From the NCBI RefSeq assembly GCF_008973755.1, contig NZ_WBOM01000001.1:496001-560000 (forward strand): a DNA stretch of 64,000 nt, given 5' to 3'. The translations under genes and the position numbers were made by a program. The stretch comes from Nitrincola alkalilacustris. GTDB lineage: Bacteria > Pseudomonadota > Gammaproteobacteria > Pseudomonadales > Balneatricaceae. A model generated the notes under the pieces. That model did not search any database. It was not told where the DNA came from and saw only the letters and a list, made by a program, of their open reading frames with translations. This document shows, one piece after another, positions 55,415 through 64,000 of the stretch (within the stretch, counting starts at the first letter, position 1; each line of letters starts with the position of its first letter).

Positions 55415-55900
55415 ATGAGTTTTATCCATCAACTTGCTGATGTCAGTAGTGATGACATAGGGCAAGGTACCAAGGTCTGGCAGTTTGCAGTCATCTTGAA
55501 GGGCGCTGCTATAGGGCAAGACTGCAATATTTGCGCTCACACATTCATCGAACAGGATGTAATTCTAGGCGATCGAGTTACAGTGAAGTCTGGAGTGTTT
55601 TTGTGGGCTGGGACACGCATCGGTCACGATGTTTTTATTGGTCCAAACGCAACCTTTACCAATGATATGTTCCCACGTTCCAAACAGTACCCTGCAGAGT
55701 TCAAGGGTGTTGTAGTGGAAGATGGAGCCAGTATTGGTGCAAACGCCACGCTGTTACCCGGTATCAGAATAGGTAAAGCTGCCATGGTTGGTGCTGGAGC
55801 TGTGGTTACAAAAGATGTACCAGCGGGCGTGGTGGTTGCTGGCAATCCAGCCCGAGTAATTCGTTCGATTGAGCGTACAGAACTGACCCAAAATTGTTGA
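55415..55900 (+). CDS. fdtC: Hexapeptide N-acetyltransferase of dTDP-3-amino-sugar synthesis
   Basis: 161-residue left-handed beta-helix acetyltransferase: [78 protein letters not shown] and [12 protein letters not shown]. The FTNDxxPRS segment is typical of FdtC/QdtC, which acetylates dTDP-3-amino-3,6-dideoxyhexose. The next two genes encode the isomerase and transaminase. Whether the product is Fuc3NAc or Qui3NAc cannot be told. AAGGAG precedes the ATG. Confidence 0.85.
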   Translation: MSFIHQLADVSSDDIGQGTKVWQFAVILKGAAIGQDCNICAHTFIEQDVILGDRVTVKSGVFLWAGTRIGHDVFIGPNATFTNDMFPRSKQYPAEFKGVVVEDGASIGANATLLPGIRIGKAAMVGAGAVVTKDVPAGVVVAGNPARVIRSIERTELTQNC

Positions 55901-55913
55901 TTAAGGATATGCA

Positions 55914-56321
55914 ATGTCGTTGATTCAGTTGCTTGAACTGCCAGCGTTTGGCGATGGGCGTGGTGATCTTGTCTCGATAGAGGCGGGCAAGCATATTCCT
56001 TTTCAGATCAAAAGAGTCTACTGCCTGTTTAACTTAGGTGACCATCCCCGAGGAATGCACTCGCACAGGAAATTACAACAACTTGCTTTTTGTGTCCATG
56101 GCAGTTGCCGTTTTGTGCTGGATGATGGAGCTCGCAGGGAGGATGTGGTTCTGTCTGGGCCTGCCAAAGGGCTACTGATCGGCAATCTAATCTGGCGCGA
56201 GATGCATGACTTCACAGATGACTGCGTCATCATGGTGTTGGCCAGTGAACATTACGACGAAGCCGACTATATCAGGGACTATGATACTTTTCTCGAAGTG
56301 GTGCGGGGCAAGGCAGTATGA
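55914..56321 (+). CDS. fdtA: dTDP-4-keto-6-deoxyhexose 3,4-ketoisomerase (FdtA/QdtA type)
   Basis: 135-residue cupin (WxcM-like). [39 protein letters not shown], and [20 protein letters not shown] hold the conserved His residues. It moves the keto group of dTDP-4-keto-6-deoxyglucose from C4 to C3, diverting the RfbB product from rhamnose. FdtA and QdtA differ in C4 outcome and are hard to separate by eye. The stop overlaps the fdtB start. Confidence 0.88.
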   Translation: MSLIQLLELPAFGDGRGDLVSIEAGKHIPFQIKRVYCLFNLGDHPRGMHSHRKLQQLAFCVHGSCRFVLDDGARREDVVLSGPAKGLLIGNLIWREMHDFTDDCVIMVLASEHYDEADYIRDYDTFLEVVRGKAV

Positions 56322-57445
56322 AAGTCCCTTTTTTGAACCTTAAAGCCGTGAACGAACGATATCAGCAAGAGTTGCTTGAGGCCTGTGAGCGGGTAATCAA
56401 ATCAGGCTGGTATATTAACGGACCTGAAGTTGAGGCTTTTGAGAAAGAGTTTGCAAATTACTGCGGGGCTGCAGCCTGTGTTGGTGTGGCAAATGGTTTG
56501 GATGCCCTCAGGTTGACATTATCTGCATGGAAAGTGCAGGGGCTGTTGCAGGACCAGGATGAAGTGATAGTCCCCGGTAATACGTTCATTGCCACGGTGC
56601 TGGCGATTACCGATAACAATTTGAAGCCAGTATTTGCTGAGCCAGACCCCGATAGTTTTTTGATCACTTCTGATACAGTCAAATCCGTCATAACAGACAA
56701 AAGCCGGGTGATTATCCCGGTGCATCTTTATGGGCAGCTGGTTGATATGCCACCGCTGCTTGAGTTAGCCCGTCAGCACCAGTTGCTGGTGCTGGAAGAT
56801 TCCGCTCAGGCACATGGTGCTGGGCAAATGTCAAAACGTGCTGGCAGTTTTGGTCATGCGGCTGCGTTCAGTTTTTACCCGGGAAAAAACTTAGGTGCGT
56901 TGGGCGATGCTGGTGCTGTTACAACCAATGACCAGCAACTGGCTGAAGTCATTCGAGCATTGGGTAATTACGGGTCGCAACAGAAATACATTCATCAGCT
57001 GCAAGGGTGGAATAGTAGATTGGATGCAATTCAGGCGGCAATGCTGAGGGTCAAGCTTCGTTATCTGGAATCTGATATTCAAATACGACGCTCTATTGCA
57101 CAACGCTATTTATCAGAGATTACTAACCCTTTAATTACGTTACCATATAGTGCAGAGCCAGCAAATCATGTCTGGCATTTGTTTGTGATAAAAGCAGATG
57201 AGCGAAGCAAGTTACAACAATGGCTCTCCGATCATGATATCGAAACGCTGGTTCATTATCCCTGTGCACCACATAAACAACAGGCTTACAAAGACTATGC
57301 CGATCTGAGTCGGCCGGTGACTGAGATGTTACAGCATCAGGTGCTGAGCCTACCTATAGATCCAACTATGACTGACACGCAAATAAATTGGGTCATAGAG
57401 CAATGTAATAAAAATTCTCTGCAAATGGTGAGTTGCTGTGATTAG
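56318..57445 (+). CDS. fdtB: dTDP-3-amino-3,6-dideoxyhexose transaminase (DegT family)
   Basis: 375-residue PLP enzyme: [53 protein letters not shown] with the pyridine-binding Asp, and [20 protein letters not shown] with the Schiff-base Lys. The sequence matches FdtB/QdtB more than other DegT members. It puts the amino group at C3, ready for FdtC. It overlaps fdtA by 4 bases and the downstream fusion gene by 8. Confidence 0.9.
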   Translation: MKVPFLNLKAVNERYQQELLEACERVIKSGWYINGPEVEAFEKEFANYCGAAACVGVANGLDALRLTLSAWKVQGLLQDQDEVIVPGNTFIATVLAITDNNLKPVFAEPDPDSFLITSDTVKSVITDKSRVIIPVHLYGQLVDMPPLLELARQHQLLVLEDSAQAHGAGQMSKRAGSFGHAAAFSFYPGKNLGALGDAGAVTTNDQQLAEVIRALGNYGSQQKYIHQLQGWNSRLDAIQAAMLRVKLRYLESDIQIRRSIAQRYLSEITNPLITLPYSAEPANHVWHLFVIKADERSKLQQWLSDHDIETLVHYPCAPHKQQAYKDYADLSRPVTEMLQHQVLSLPIDPTMTDTQINWVIEQCNKNSLQMVSCCD

Positions 57446-59183
57446 GACAGTTTTGTTTGGAGCAGGTACTCAGGCAGAGTTGGTTTATAGCAATGAACTG
57501 GCTGAACGTGAGTTTGTTGCTGTTCTGGACAACAACGCAAAAATGCACGGTGGTCGTTTTAAATCACTGCCTGTGTTACCGCCTACTGCGCTGCACTCAC
57601 TTGAATATGATCAGATCCTTATTACAACTCAAAGGGTAGATGAGGTCCGAGTTCAATTGATTGAAGAGCTGCATGTACTCCCGGATAAAATAGCGTTACC
57701 GCAGCGGCAGCTTAGCAAACAGTTGCAATCATTTCGCCATCAGCCAACTGCCGAGCTGGCAGCCTTACTGCTTAGTGAGATTTCTACAGCACCTGAGTTA
57801 GTTGGGGTGGACCTTATGGTTGACCTTAGCACGCTGCTTTTGCTGCTGCAGCAGCAGACGCTAAGTAAATATGAGTCTGATTTGCAATTCTCACTACCCT
57901 ATTTACAGTTAACTCAGCTGTCCAAATTGTTACCAGCGGTCATGGAAAGAGCTGCGCCGTCACTGGAATACTCAATGAATAGCATGAGTCAACCACACCA
58001 GGAGGCCGTGGCGCTGGTTATTGAGGTAGCTCCAGTTAACGCTGAAGGGCGCCGCTTTAGCATGGTATTTCGTGGCCGATACGAGTATGACGGCATGATG
58101 ATCGATTTGCCCAGTAGAGGGCTGTTTTATGTGCCAGATAATTTATGTCAACCATTACAGTTAAGAGCCTTTGGTACAATAATTACTAAGGTGCCGGAGC
58201 AAACGGAAGATTATCTTAACTTCATTTATGACGATTGGAAAACTGCGTCACTTAGCACGCCTCAAGTGCAGTACGCGCACAGAGGATTAGTGCAATCTTT
58301 TAATCAAAATATAATTTGGCCAGAAAAATTGTCAGGGCTGTTTAGTGAGCAAGAAGATGTAAGCGTTGTGACGGCAGTTTACAATCATGAAGAGACGCTG
58401 GCAGAAGCTTTGGATAGTGCCTTGTTACAAATATCACCATATAGTATGCGTATATATTGTTTTAACGATGCATCTACCGATAGCAGTGCAGAAATATTGG
58501 AAAAATATCAGGCTATTTTTTCCGATCGAATTACCGTTTTTACTAATCAGAAGAACCAAGGCTCTGGTAAAAGAAGTTTTTTGCTTCAACGCCCTGATAT
58601 TATAGGTCGATACTGGGGGTTCGTGGCAGGGGATGACTTTTGGTTGGATGTTCAAAAAATTTACAGGCAAGCGGCTCATCTGGACAGTGAGCCTTTGGCT
58701 GTTGGATGCTGTTGCGATACAGTATTACTTGAACAGAGTATACAGAAAGAGAGTTTGATGGCAGCAGAGTTGGAGCGTTGGAACAGGTTTGATTTGTTGC
58801 TATATAGAGAAAAAATAAAGATGTACACCCATACATCAAGTATTCTGTGGCGTAACATCTGGTATGAACAGAGGGGGTTTTTTCTTCCGGCTGAGTTTGA
58901 AAAAAAATATGCATTTGGCGATTTTATGCTAAGCCACATGATGTTGTTACATGGTGGTGAGATGCACCGGATGAATCGCACCATGAGTTGTTATCGTTAT
59001 ACCGAAAAAGGCGTTTGGTCGTCACTGACGAAAGAGAAGCAATTTTTGGTACATCAGAAGGCTAAGAAGGGTGTCAGGCGTGCAGTACCATTGAGTTTTA
59101 AATTTTTACTAGCTTTACAACCACTAAGAAGGAAGTTGCATTTTTTAAAATACATTATACCTGGACCTTTGAATGAACGATAA
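57438..59183 (+). CDS. Degenerate LicD-like domain fused to a GT2 glycosyltransferase
   Basis: 581 residues. Residues 1-300 are homologous to the LicD protein at 47365: [20 protein letters not shown] versus MIRTLLFGAGAGALLYLENE, and [11 protein letters not shown] versus YLTFVYGDWKT. At 146-150, the exact position of DDDVD in the paralogue, it reads ESDLQ, so the metal site is lost. Residues about 306-540 are a GT2 domain ([44 protein letters not shown]). The start is GTG at 57438. The dead domain may serve in binding or scaffolding; the GT2 part is probably active. Confidence 0.82.
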   Translation: MIRTVLFGAGTQAELVYSNELAEREFVAVLDNNAKMHGGRFKSLPVLPPTALHSLEYDQILITTQRVDEVRVQLIEELHVLPDKIALPQRQLSKQLQSFRHQPTAELAALLLSEISTAPELVGVDLMVDLSTLLLLLQQQTLSKYESDLQFSLPYLQLTQLSKLLPAVMERAAPSLEYSMNSMSQPHQEAVALVIEVAPVNAEGRRFSMVFRGRYEYDGMMIDLPSRGLFYVPDNLCQPLQLRAFGTIITKVPEQTEDYLNFIYDDWKTASLSTPQVQYAHRGLVQSFNQNIIWPEKLSGLFSEQEDVSVVTAVYNHEETLAEALDSALLQISPYSMRIYCFNDASTDSSAEILEKYQAIFSDRITVFTNQKNQGSGKRSFLLQRPDIIGRYWGFVAGDDFWLDVQKIYRQAAHLDSEPLAVGCCCDTVLLEQSIQKESLMAAELERWNRFDLLLYREKIKMYTHTSSILWRNIWYEQRGFFLPAEFEKKYAFGDFMLSHMMLLHGGEMHRMNRTMSCYRYTEKGVWSSLTKEKQFLVHQKAKKGVRRAVPLSFKFLLALQPLRRKLHFLKYIIPGPLNER

Positions 59184-60171
59184 TGAAGAAATCGGCGGCT
59201 ATTTTGGTCTTTGGTTGCCGGATGAGAAACCAATTCATGACCAAGCGGTAGCATTTAATTCTGCCCGAAGTGCTATCCGAGCGGTTCTACATGCTTGTGA
59301 CAAGCGTGTAATATATATTCCATCTTATGTATGCGACTCTGTTATAAAAGCAGCGAGAGATGCGGGTTGCGAAGTGCGGCTATATGCTATAAATAACAAT
59401 TTTATGCCGATTGATATTCCAGTAAATATAGCTGCTGATTTCTTGATACTTTATGTTAACTACTTTGGATTATGTGACAGTCAGGTCGACGAAATATTAA
59501 AAATTTATCCTGCAGATCAGGTGGTTATTGATAATAGTCATGCGCTTTATTCTTCAGTGACAGATGCCCTAGCAACTATTTATTCACCCCGCAAATTTGT
59601 AGGTTTACCTGATGGTGGCTTGGCATATGTAAGGTCATGTGTTGAACTTGAAAATTTCTATCCTGAAGATGAAGACTCCATTTCCAGAATGGATTATTTA
59701 TTGCTCAGATATGGCTACAGTGCAAGGGATGGATATACTGCGTTTAACATTGCACGTGAATCCCTGAGTGATAATACGCCTAAGGCAATGTCTACTCTGA
59801 CAAAGCGGCTAATGCGCAGCATCCCATGGCAGGAGGTGAAAGAGTGCCGGCAGAAAAATTATTTCGCTATGAAAGGTTTTTTTTCCGATATCAACTTAAT
59901 ACAATTTAAAGATGATAACTATGTGGCTCCTTTATGTTACCCACTTAGAGTATCTGAGCATAGCTTGAGTTGTGTTAAAAAAATCCTCTCAGAGAAAAAT
60001 ATATTTGCACCAACGTATTGGCCAGATGTTATTTCGCGGGCAGGTAAAGGGTCAATTGAATATCAGTTAGTTAAGCAAACTTTATTTTTACCAATTGATC
60101 AACGTTTGACGCAGCGGCATCTCGATATTGTTTGCCAGATAGTAGTAGATGCTTTGGCACTGAATGTTTAA
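59173..60171 (+). CDS. Divergent DegT-like PLP-fold protein
   Basis: 332 residues. It resembles fold-I sugar aminotransferases: AFNSARSAIRAVLHACDKRV, an Asp in QVVIDNSHALYSS and a candidate Schiff-base Lys in YSPRKFVGLPDGGLAYV, the position of SxxxxKxLxxGEGG. Other usual motifs are weak and the protein is shorter than typical DegT enzymes. It overlaps the previous gene by 11 bases. It may act on an unknown keto-sugar or another carbonyl compound. The DNA is richer in A/T than upstream genes. Confidence 0.68.
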   Translation: MNDNEEIGGYFGLWLPDEKPIHDQAVAFNSARSAIRAVLHACDKRVIYIPSYVCDSVIKAARDAGCEVRLYAINNNFMPIDIPVNIAADFLILYVNYFGLCDSQVDEILKIYPADQVVIDNSHALYSSVTDALATIYSPRKFVGLPDGGLAYVRSCVELENFYPEDEDSISRMDYLLLRYGYSARDGYTAFNIARESLSDNTPKAMSTLTKRLMRSIPWQEVKECRQKNYFAMKGFFSDINLIQFKDDNYVAPLCYPLRVSEHSLSCVKKILSEKNIFAPTYWPDVISRAGKGSIEYQLVKQTLFLPIDQRLTQRHLDIVCQIVVDALALNV

Positions 60172-60197
60172 CGTTAAATTATTTTGAGCAGGTGAAT

Positions 60198-60881
60198 ATG
60201 AGCTTTAGTTACGATGAGCATGCTAGAGGTTGCAATCCAGATGATCTGCTGGTACAGATTTGTCGCACACATCAGGGGGAACCTGTATCGCAAGAGCAAA
60301 TAAATTTAATTATTGACGCGATTAAAACAGGACTATCGCTTGATGAAGGCGATAGAGTGCTGGAGGTTGCTTGTGGTAATGGTAGTTTATCACATTATCT
60401 ATTCGCCGACTGCAAGGGGTATTTAGGGTTTGATATATCGGATTTTTTGATAGAGGTTGCAAGAAAAAATTTTCAACGCGAACCTGATTTTATTTTTTTC
60501 CCTGCGTCAGTCATGTCAGGGTTAATGGCTGCTTCAAATTCTTACAGTTATAATAAGCTATTATGTTATGCTGCGGTGCAGTATATGAGTGATGAGTTGC
60601 TTGTTGATAAACTTAATTTTGTCAAGACGAATTTTCCATATATAAAGCGTATTTTTTGGGGTAATATTCCCGATAAAGAACAATCAAATAAGTTTTTTAA
60701 GCAGGTGGTTGTTAATGAGTCGGTACTAAATGATACGACAACAGCGATTGGAAAATGGCGTAGTCAGGAAGATATAAAGAGCATAGTAACTGAATCGGGC
60801 TGGAATTGTGAGTTCCAGAAAATGCCGCCCAATTTTTATGCAAGTGAATATCGATTCGATGCGGTGCTTACTTATGAATGA
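60198..60881 (+). CDS. SAM-dependent methyltransferase
   Basis: 227-residue class I methyltransferase. Motif I is VLEVACGNGSLSHYLFADCK; FDISDFLIEVARKNF is motif II; a hydrophobic LLCYAAVQYMSDELLVDKL follows as motif IV. ATG at 60198 is preceded by GAGCAGG; an in-frame codon at 60132 is inside the previous gene. The stop overlaps the sulfotransferase start. It may methylate a sugar or a phosphonate in the glycan; the substrate is unknown. Confidence 0.82.
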   Translation: MSFSYDEHARGCNPDDLLVQICRTHQGEPVSQEQINLIIDAIKTGLSLDEGDRVLEVACGNGSLSHYLFADCKGYLGFDISDFLIEVARKNFQREPDFIFFPASVMSGLMAASNSYSYNKLLCYAAVQYMSDELLVDKLNFVKTNFPYIKRIFWGNIPDKEQSNKFFKQVVVNESVLNDTTTAIGKWRSQEDIKSIVTESGWNCEFQKMPPNFYASEYRFDAVLTYE

Positions 60882-61701
60882 AATTTTAAAGCTCAGTGAT
60901 GTGGTCTGGCTAAACGGCATGCCTCGATCTGGTACAACTTGGTTGTCTCAGGTATTTGCATCTGCTAAGGATGTGCGCTTGAAATTTTGTCCGCTGTTTT
61001 CCTATGAGTTTAAAAATATGTTGGATGAAAACAGTAGTACCGAGCAGTGGCAGTGGTTGTTTAATCAAACTTTTCATACATCATCTGATTACCTGGATCA
61101 GAATTATCTTCGTAAACAGGGGCTTGTTCCAGAATTTGAGCAACTGTTAGAACCTTCACATTTAGTGATTAAAACCACCCGCTTTCACCATTTAACACCT
61201 ATTATATTGCACCTGAATGCTAACGTGAGGGTGGTACACTTGGTACGTGATCCTAGAGCCAGCATTGCATCATGGCTGAGCAACCCTTATGAATTCCCTG
61301 CTGAGGCAGATCCGGCTCAGCAGTGGCGGAGCGGCGCGTGCCGAAAAAATGGAGTTGGAGAGTTTTGGGGTTTCGATGACTGGAAAATGGTTACCCGGCA
61401 AGCCTTGCAACTTTCTGAGACATTTCCGGATCGTTTTATGCTGGTGTCGTACGATCAATTGATGAAAAATGTCTGTGGAGGGGTGCGCCAGGTTTTTGAT
61501 TTTTGCCAGTTGACTTTTGATCAACAAACCGCTGATTTTATTGCGCAATCGCATAGTCGTCACGATGAAAATAAACGATCTGTATTTAAGCGGCCGGATA
61601 AAATTGCGCAGTGGCGCCAACTACTTGATCCCAGCATCATAGATGCCATCAACTCAGAAATTATTGGTACAGAACTTGAGTGCTTTTTGTATGATACCTA
61701 G
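60874..61701 (+). CDS. PAPS-dependent sulfotransferase
   Basis: 275 residues. The 5'-phosphosulfate-binding loop NGMPRSGTTWLSQVF lies at 14-28 and the 3'-phosphate-binding segment RVVHLVRDPRASIASWLSNP near 118-137, the two signatures of the family. No signal peptide or membrane helix, so it acts in the cytoplasm, probably on a nucleotide-linked or lipid-linked glycan. CysC encoded at 49.9 kb in the same locus can provide PAPS. It overlaps the methyltransferase by 8 bases. Confidence 0.86.
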   Translation: MNEILKLSDVVWLNGMPRSGTTWLSQVFASAKDVRLKFCPLFSYEFKNMLDENSSTEQWQWLFNQTFHTSSDYLDQNYLRKQGLVPEFEQLLEPSHLVIKTTRFHHLTPIILHLNANVRVVHLVRDPRASIASWLSNPYEFPAEADPAQQWRSGACRKNGVGEFWGFDDWKMVTRQALQLSETFPDRFMLVSYDQLMKNVCGGVRQVFDFCQLTFDQQTADFIAQSHSRHDENKRSVFKRPDKIAQWRQLLDPSIIDAINSEIIGTELECFLYDT

Positions 61702-62926
61702 CAAACGGAGCAATCAATTGAGTGTAAAGCGACGGATAGAAGATCTTGCCCTGCTCGGTGGTGCACCGCTCTTTAGTTCGCCTAAGTCAACCTCAAATTT
61801 ACTTCGGCCAGATGTAGAACGATATCTTAGCTATTCCAGGTTGTTCTTCGAGCAAAAACAATATACGAATAATGGCCCGAATGTTAAAGCTTTACAGCAG
61901 CGATTGGCAGATTTTCATCAAACACAATATTGTTTGGTATTTTCTAGTGGCTTTTGGGCATTAGCGTTAGCTATAAGATATCTGAAATTAGCTGGACGTA
62001 CTGAAATTATTATCCCATCACTAACATATCGGCGTATGACCGATATTTGTGCTTGGGCTGGTCTTGCTCCACGATTTTGTGAGGTGGACCCTAATACCTT
62101 AGCGATGACAGAGGAAACTGTACGGTCCTGCATCACACCACAAACAGCGCTGATACTAGGTGTCCACCCTATTGTCAACTGTGCTGAAGCGCAAAGATTG
62201 CAGGATATGGCCCAAGACTATGGCATCCCCCTGCTGTTTGATTCGGTTGAGTCAGTTTATGAGAGTTTGCCAGAAGGACGTATTGGCGGGTTTGGTCGTG
62301 CAGAATGTTTCTCATTACATGCCTGTAAGCTACTGAATGGATTTGGTGGAGGCTATCTTACAACCAACGATGAAATTTTAGCCAAGACTTTATCCGCACA
62401 GCGTGGATTCGGTTTTACCGCGATAGATCATATAGGAGTTCCTGGTGGTCTTAATGCGAAGCTAAACGAAATGCATGCAGCTATGGCGTTGGCAAGCTTA
62501 GATGATATTGAGCAGCAAGTTGTGTTAAACAGACAGCGTTATCAATGCTACCAGCAGGCACTTACTGCCGTACCTGGGATAAGCCTGTTGGCGTTTGACG
62601 AGACTCAGCGCTGTGGTTACAAGAATATTGTTGCTCGGATGGAAGATATTTGGCCACTAAGCAGGGCTGAGACTCTTCGTATTTTAAATGCTGAGCAGGT
62701 TTTGGCGCGTGCATATTACGACCCTCCGTTACACCATAAAACCATGCACTATCCTCATGTGACCGCGAACTTACCTCAGACAGATCGCTTGTCACAGAGC
62801 TTTGTGAATTTGCCATGTGGTCAGCAGGTTAGCACTGATGATATCAATAGTATCGCCAGCTTGATGATTTTTCTTTTTGAAAACTCCAATGAGATTAACT
62901 GTGCATTGCAGGAGACTCTGCTATGA
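61691..62926 (+). CDS. DegT/DnrJ/EryC1-family aminotransferase
   Basis: About 411 residues. LEDLALLGGAPLFSSPKST-type start, QYTNNGPNVKALQQRLADFH, IIIPSLTYRRMTDICAWAGL, the Asp in LLFDSVESVYESLPEGRI and Schiff-base Lys in SLHACKLLNGFGGGYLTTN. It overlaps the sulfotransferase gene if started at ATG 61691; a TTG at 61718 with GGAG in front is an alternative. Substrate is unknown. The next gene is another family member, so the two may act in sequence or form a hetero-oligomer. Confidence 0.82.
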   Translation: MIPSKRSNQLSVKRRIEDLALLGGAPLFSSPKSTSNLLRPDVERYLSYSRLFFEQKQYTNNGPNVKALQQRLADFHQTQYCLVFSSGFWALALAIRYLKLAGRTEIIIPSLTYRRMTDICAWAGLAPRFCEVDPNTLAMTEETVRSCITPQTALILGVHPIVNCAEAQRLQDMAQDYGIPLLFDSVESVYESLPEGRIGGFGRAECFSLHACKLLNGFGGGYLTTNDEILAKTLSAQRGFGFTAIDHIGVPGGLNAKLNEMHAAMALASLDDIEQQVVLNRQRYQCYQQALTAVPGISLLAFDETQRCGYKNIVARMEDIWPLSRAETLRILNAEQVLARAYYDPPLHHKTMHYPHVTANLPQTDRLSQSFVNLPCGQQVSTDDINSIASLMIFLFENSNEINCALQETLL

Positions 62927-64000
62927 CCGACATCAGTGCACTGGCCATTTTGGGCGGGAGGCCAAGTTTTGAGCAGCCTATCAATGTAGGCCAGCTTTAC
63001 TTTCCACAATGGCAACGCTATGAAGTAGCAATGAGAGGTATATTTGACCGGAATTATTACAATAATAATGGTCCGCTATTGACTCAGTTTGAGCAGCAGT
63101 TAGGGCATTTTTTCGGTGTTAAGCATGCTATTTGCGTGAGCAACGCCACTTTTGGCCTGATGATGCTGGTTGAGTCATTGGGGATTAGTGGAAAAGTTAT
63201 TGTACCCTCTTTTACTTTTATTGCTTCAGTGCAGGCTCTGGCTTGGACGCAATTGACACCAGTTTTTTGTGATGTAGATGCAACAACACATCAGCTTGAT
63301 CCGAAGAAAGTTAGCCAGTTGGTTGACGACGAGGTTTCAGCGGTACTGGCGGTCAATCTTTGGGGTGGTGCTTGCCAGATAATGGAGCTCGAGGCATTGT
63401 GTGAAGAGCACGACCTCAAGCTGTTATTTGACTCTGCCCATGCTACTGGCTGTGAGGTTGGTGGTAAAAAAATTGGCGGTTTTGGTAGTGCTGAAGTATT
63501 TTCCTTTCATGCCACGAAAATGCTTAGTACCACCGAGGGGGGATGTATTACAACAAATAATGATGATCTTGCTTCCCGGTTGAGATCAATGCGCCCTAGC
63601 TATGGTACGCCGCAGACACTAGATGATATAAAAGTTATTAATGCTCGCATGTCAGAGGCACAAGCGGCGATTGGTTTGCTGAATCTGGCAGACTTTGAAA
63701 AAAACAGGCAACATAATGAAGATATTTATCGGTGTTATGCCAGTGGTCTGAGTGGCATCACAGGAATACGACTGGTCAAACCTGCCGGTGTAAGCCGATC
63801 TAATTATCAGTACATTGTTGTGTTGGTTGAAGATGAAAGGTTTGGTATGACGCGAGATCAGTTGCAAAATGCCTTGATAGCAGAAAATGTTAACGCAAGG
63901 CGTTATTTTTATCCCGGTGTCCATCGGACAATTGAGTTTGAGCCATTTTTTTCTGCTCAAAATACTCCGCTACCGAGCACCGAAAAGCTTTGTCACTCTT
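62923..64000 (+). CDS. DegT/DnrJ/EryC1-family aminotransferase, 3' partial
   Basis: The frame opens with ATG at 62923, overlapping the previous stop as ATGA, and stays open to the right edge (359 codons). ALAILGGRPSFEQPINVGQL, YYNNNGPLLTQFEQQLGHFF, KVIVPSFTFIASVQALAWT, the Asp in LLFDSAHATGCEVGG and Schiff-base Lys in VFSFHATKMLSTTEGG are clear DegT features, with VNARRYFYPGVH near the end. It is similar to its upstream neighbour, suggesting tandem duplication. It is not of the PseC type by its N-terminus. Substrate unknown. Confidence 0.85.
   Translation, partial: MTDISALAILGGRPSFEQPINVGQLYFPQWQRYEVAMRGIFDRNYYNNNGPLLTQFEQQLGHFFGVKHAICVSNATFGLMMLVESLGISGKVIVPSFTFIASVQALAWTQLTPVFCDVDATTHQLDPKKVSQLVDDEVSAVLAVNLWGGACQIMELEALCEEHDLKLLFDSAHATGCEVGGKKIGGFGSAEVFSFHATKMLSTTEGGCITTNNDDLASRLRSMRPSYGTPQTLDDIKVINARMSEAQAAIGLLNLADFEKNRQHNEDIYRCYASGLSGITGIRLVKPAGVSRSNYQYIVVLVEDERFGMTRDQLQNALIAENVNARRYFYPGVHRTIEFEPFFSAQNTPLPSTEKLCHS

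Noticed and set aside
1-64000. CRISPR arrays, insertion sequences, prophage or toxin-antitoxin genes
   Set aside because: No spaced direct repeats, transposase motifs or phage structural genes were recognised on either strand.

Overview
The window looks like a chromosomal segment of a polar-flagellated marine gammaproteobacterium, probably of the Oceanospirillales type. The evidence is the flgA-cheV-cheR-flgBCDE...L gene order, sigma-54 and sigma-28 flagellar promoters, a choline-to-glycine-betaine cluster with TetR repressor betI, and a TorF-type porin. Genus and species cannot be read from the sequence. Genes are tightly packed; no gap without a gene exceeds 300 bases.

Layout. (1) 1-7.5 kb: three glycosyltransferases on +, converging on a minus-strand operon rfbB-rfbA-rfbC-rfbD-acyltransferase (dTDP-L-rhamnose plus an OafA-like O-acyltransferase). 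(2) 7.6-15.3 kb: dgkA, a SapC-family gene, a secreted SNase-like nuclease, a pseudo-receiver/TPR protein and a large PAS-GAF-PAS-GGDEF-EAL c-di-GMP protein. (3) 15.4-21.7 kb: betB-betA, a shortened BCCT-like transporter, a TorF porin and convergent betI. (4) 21.9-41 kb: tRNA-Arg(CCT), flgN-flgM, flgA, cheV-cheR, flgBCDE, flgFGHIJ, flgKL, a small coiled-coil ORF, flaG, fliD, fliS and one short flagellin. Two sigma-54 promoters and four sigma-28 promoters can be read directly here. (5) 41-49.8 kb: a glycosylation operon with two MAF/DUF115 proteins, PseH-like and PseI enzymes, an ACP/AMP-ligase/SDR module and a LicD transferase. (6) 49.9-55.2 kb, minus strand: pseG, a cytidylyltransferase-PEP mutase fusion, phosphonopyruvate decarboxylase, an Fe-dependent alcohol dehydrogenase and cysC. 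(7) 55.4-64 kb: a sugar operon behind a near-perfect sigma-28 promoter: fdtC-fdtA-fdtB, a degenerate-LicD/GT2 fusion, three further DegT-like proteins, a methyltransferase and a sulfotransferase, running off the right edge.

How it fits together. RfbA and RfbB make dTDP-4-keto-6-deoxyglucose, which can go to rhamnose (RfbC, RfbD) or to a 3-acetamido-3,6-dideoxyhexose (FdtA, FdtB, FdtC). PseG, PseH and PseI are part of the pseudaminic-acid pathway, and the MAF proteins are candidates to put the nonulosonate on flagellin. The most interesting feature is that this flagellin-linked locus also has a complete predicted route to CMP-activated 2-hydroxyethylphosphonate with a LicD-type transferase, a PAPS/sulfotransferase pair and an ACP-dependent acyl module. 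A FliA promoter in front of the fdt operon ties that sugar operon to late flagellar gene expression. My reading is a flagellar glycan decorated with phosphonate, sulfate and acyl groups. The enzymes are recognised from motifs; the combined structure is inference.
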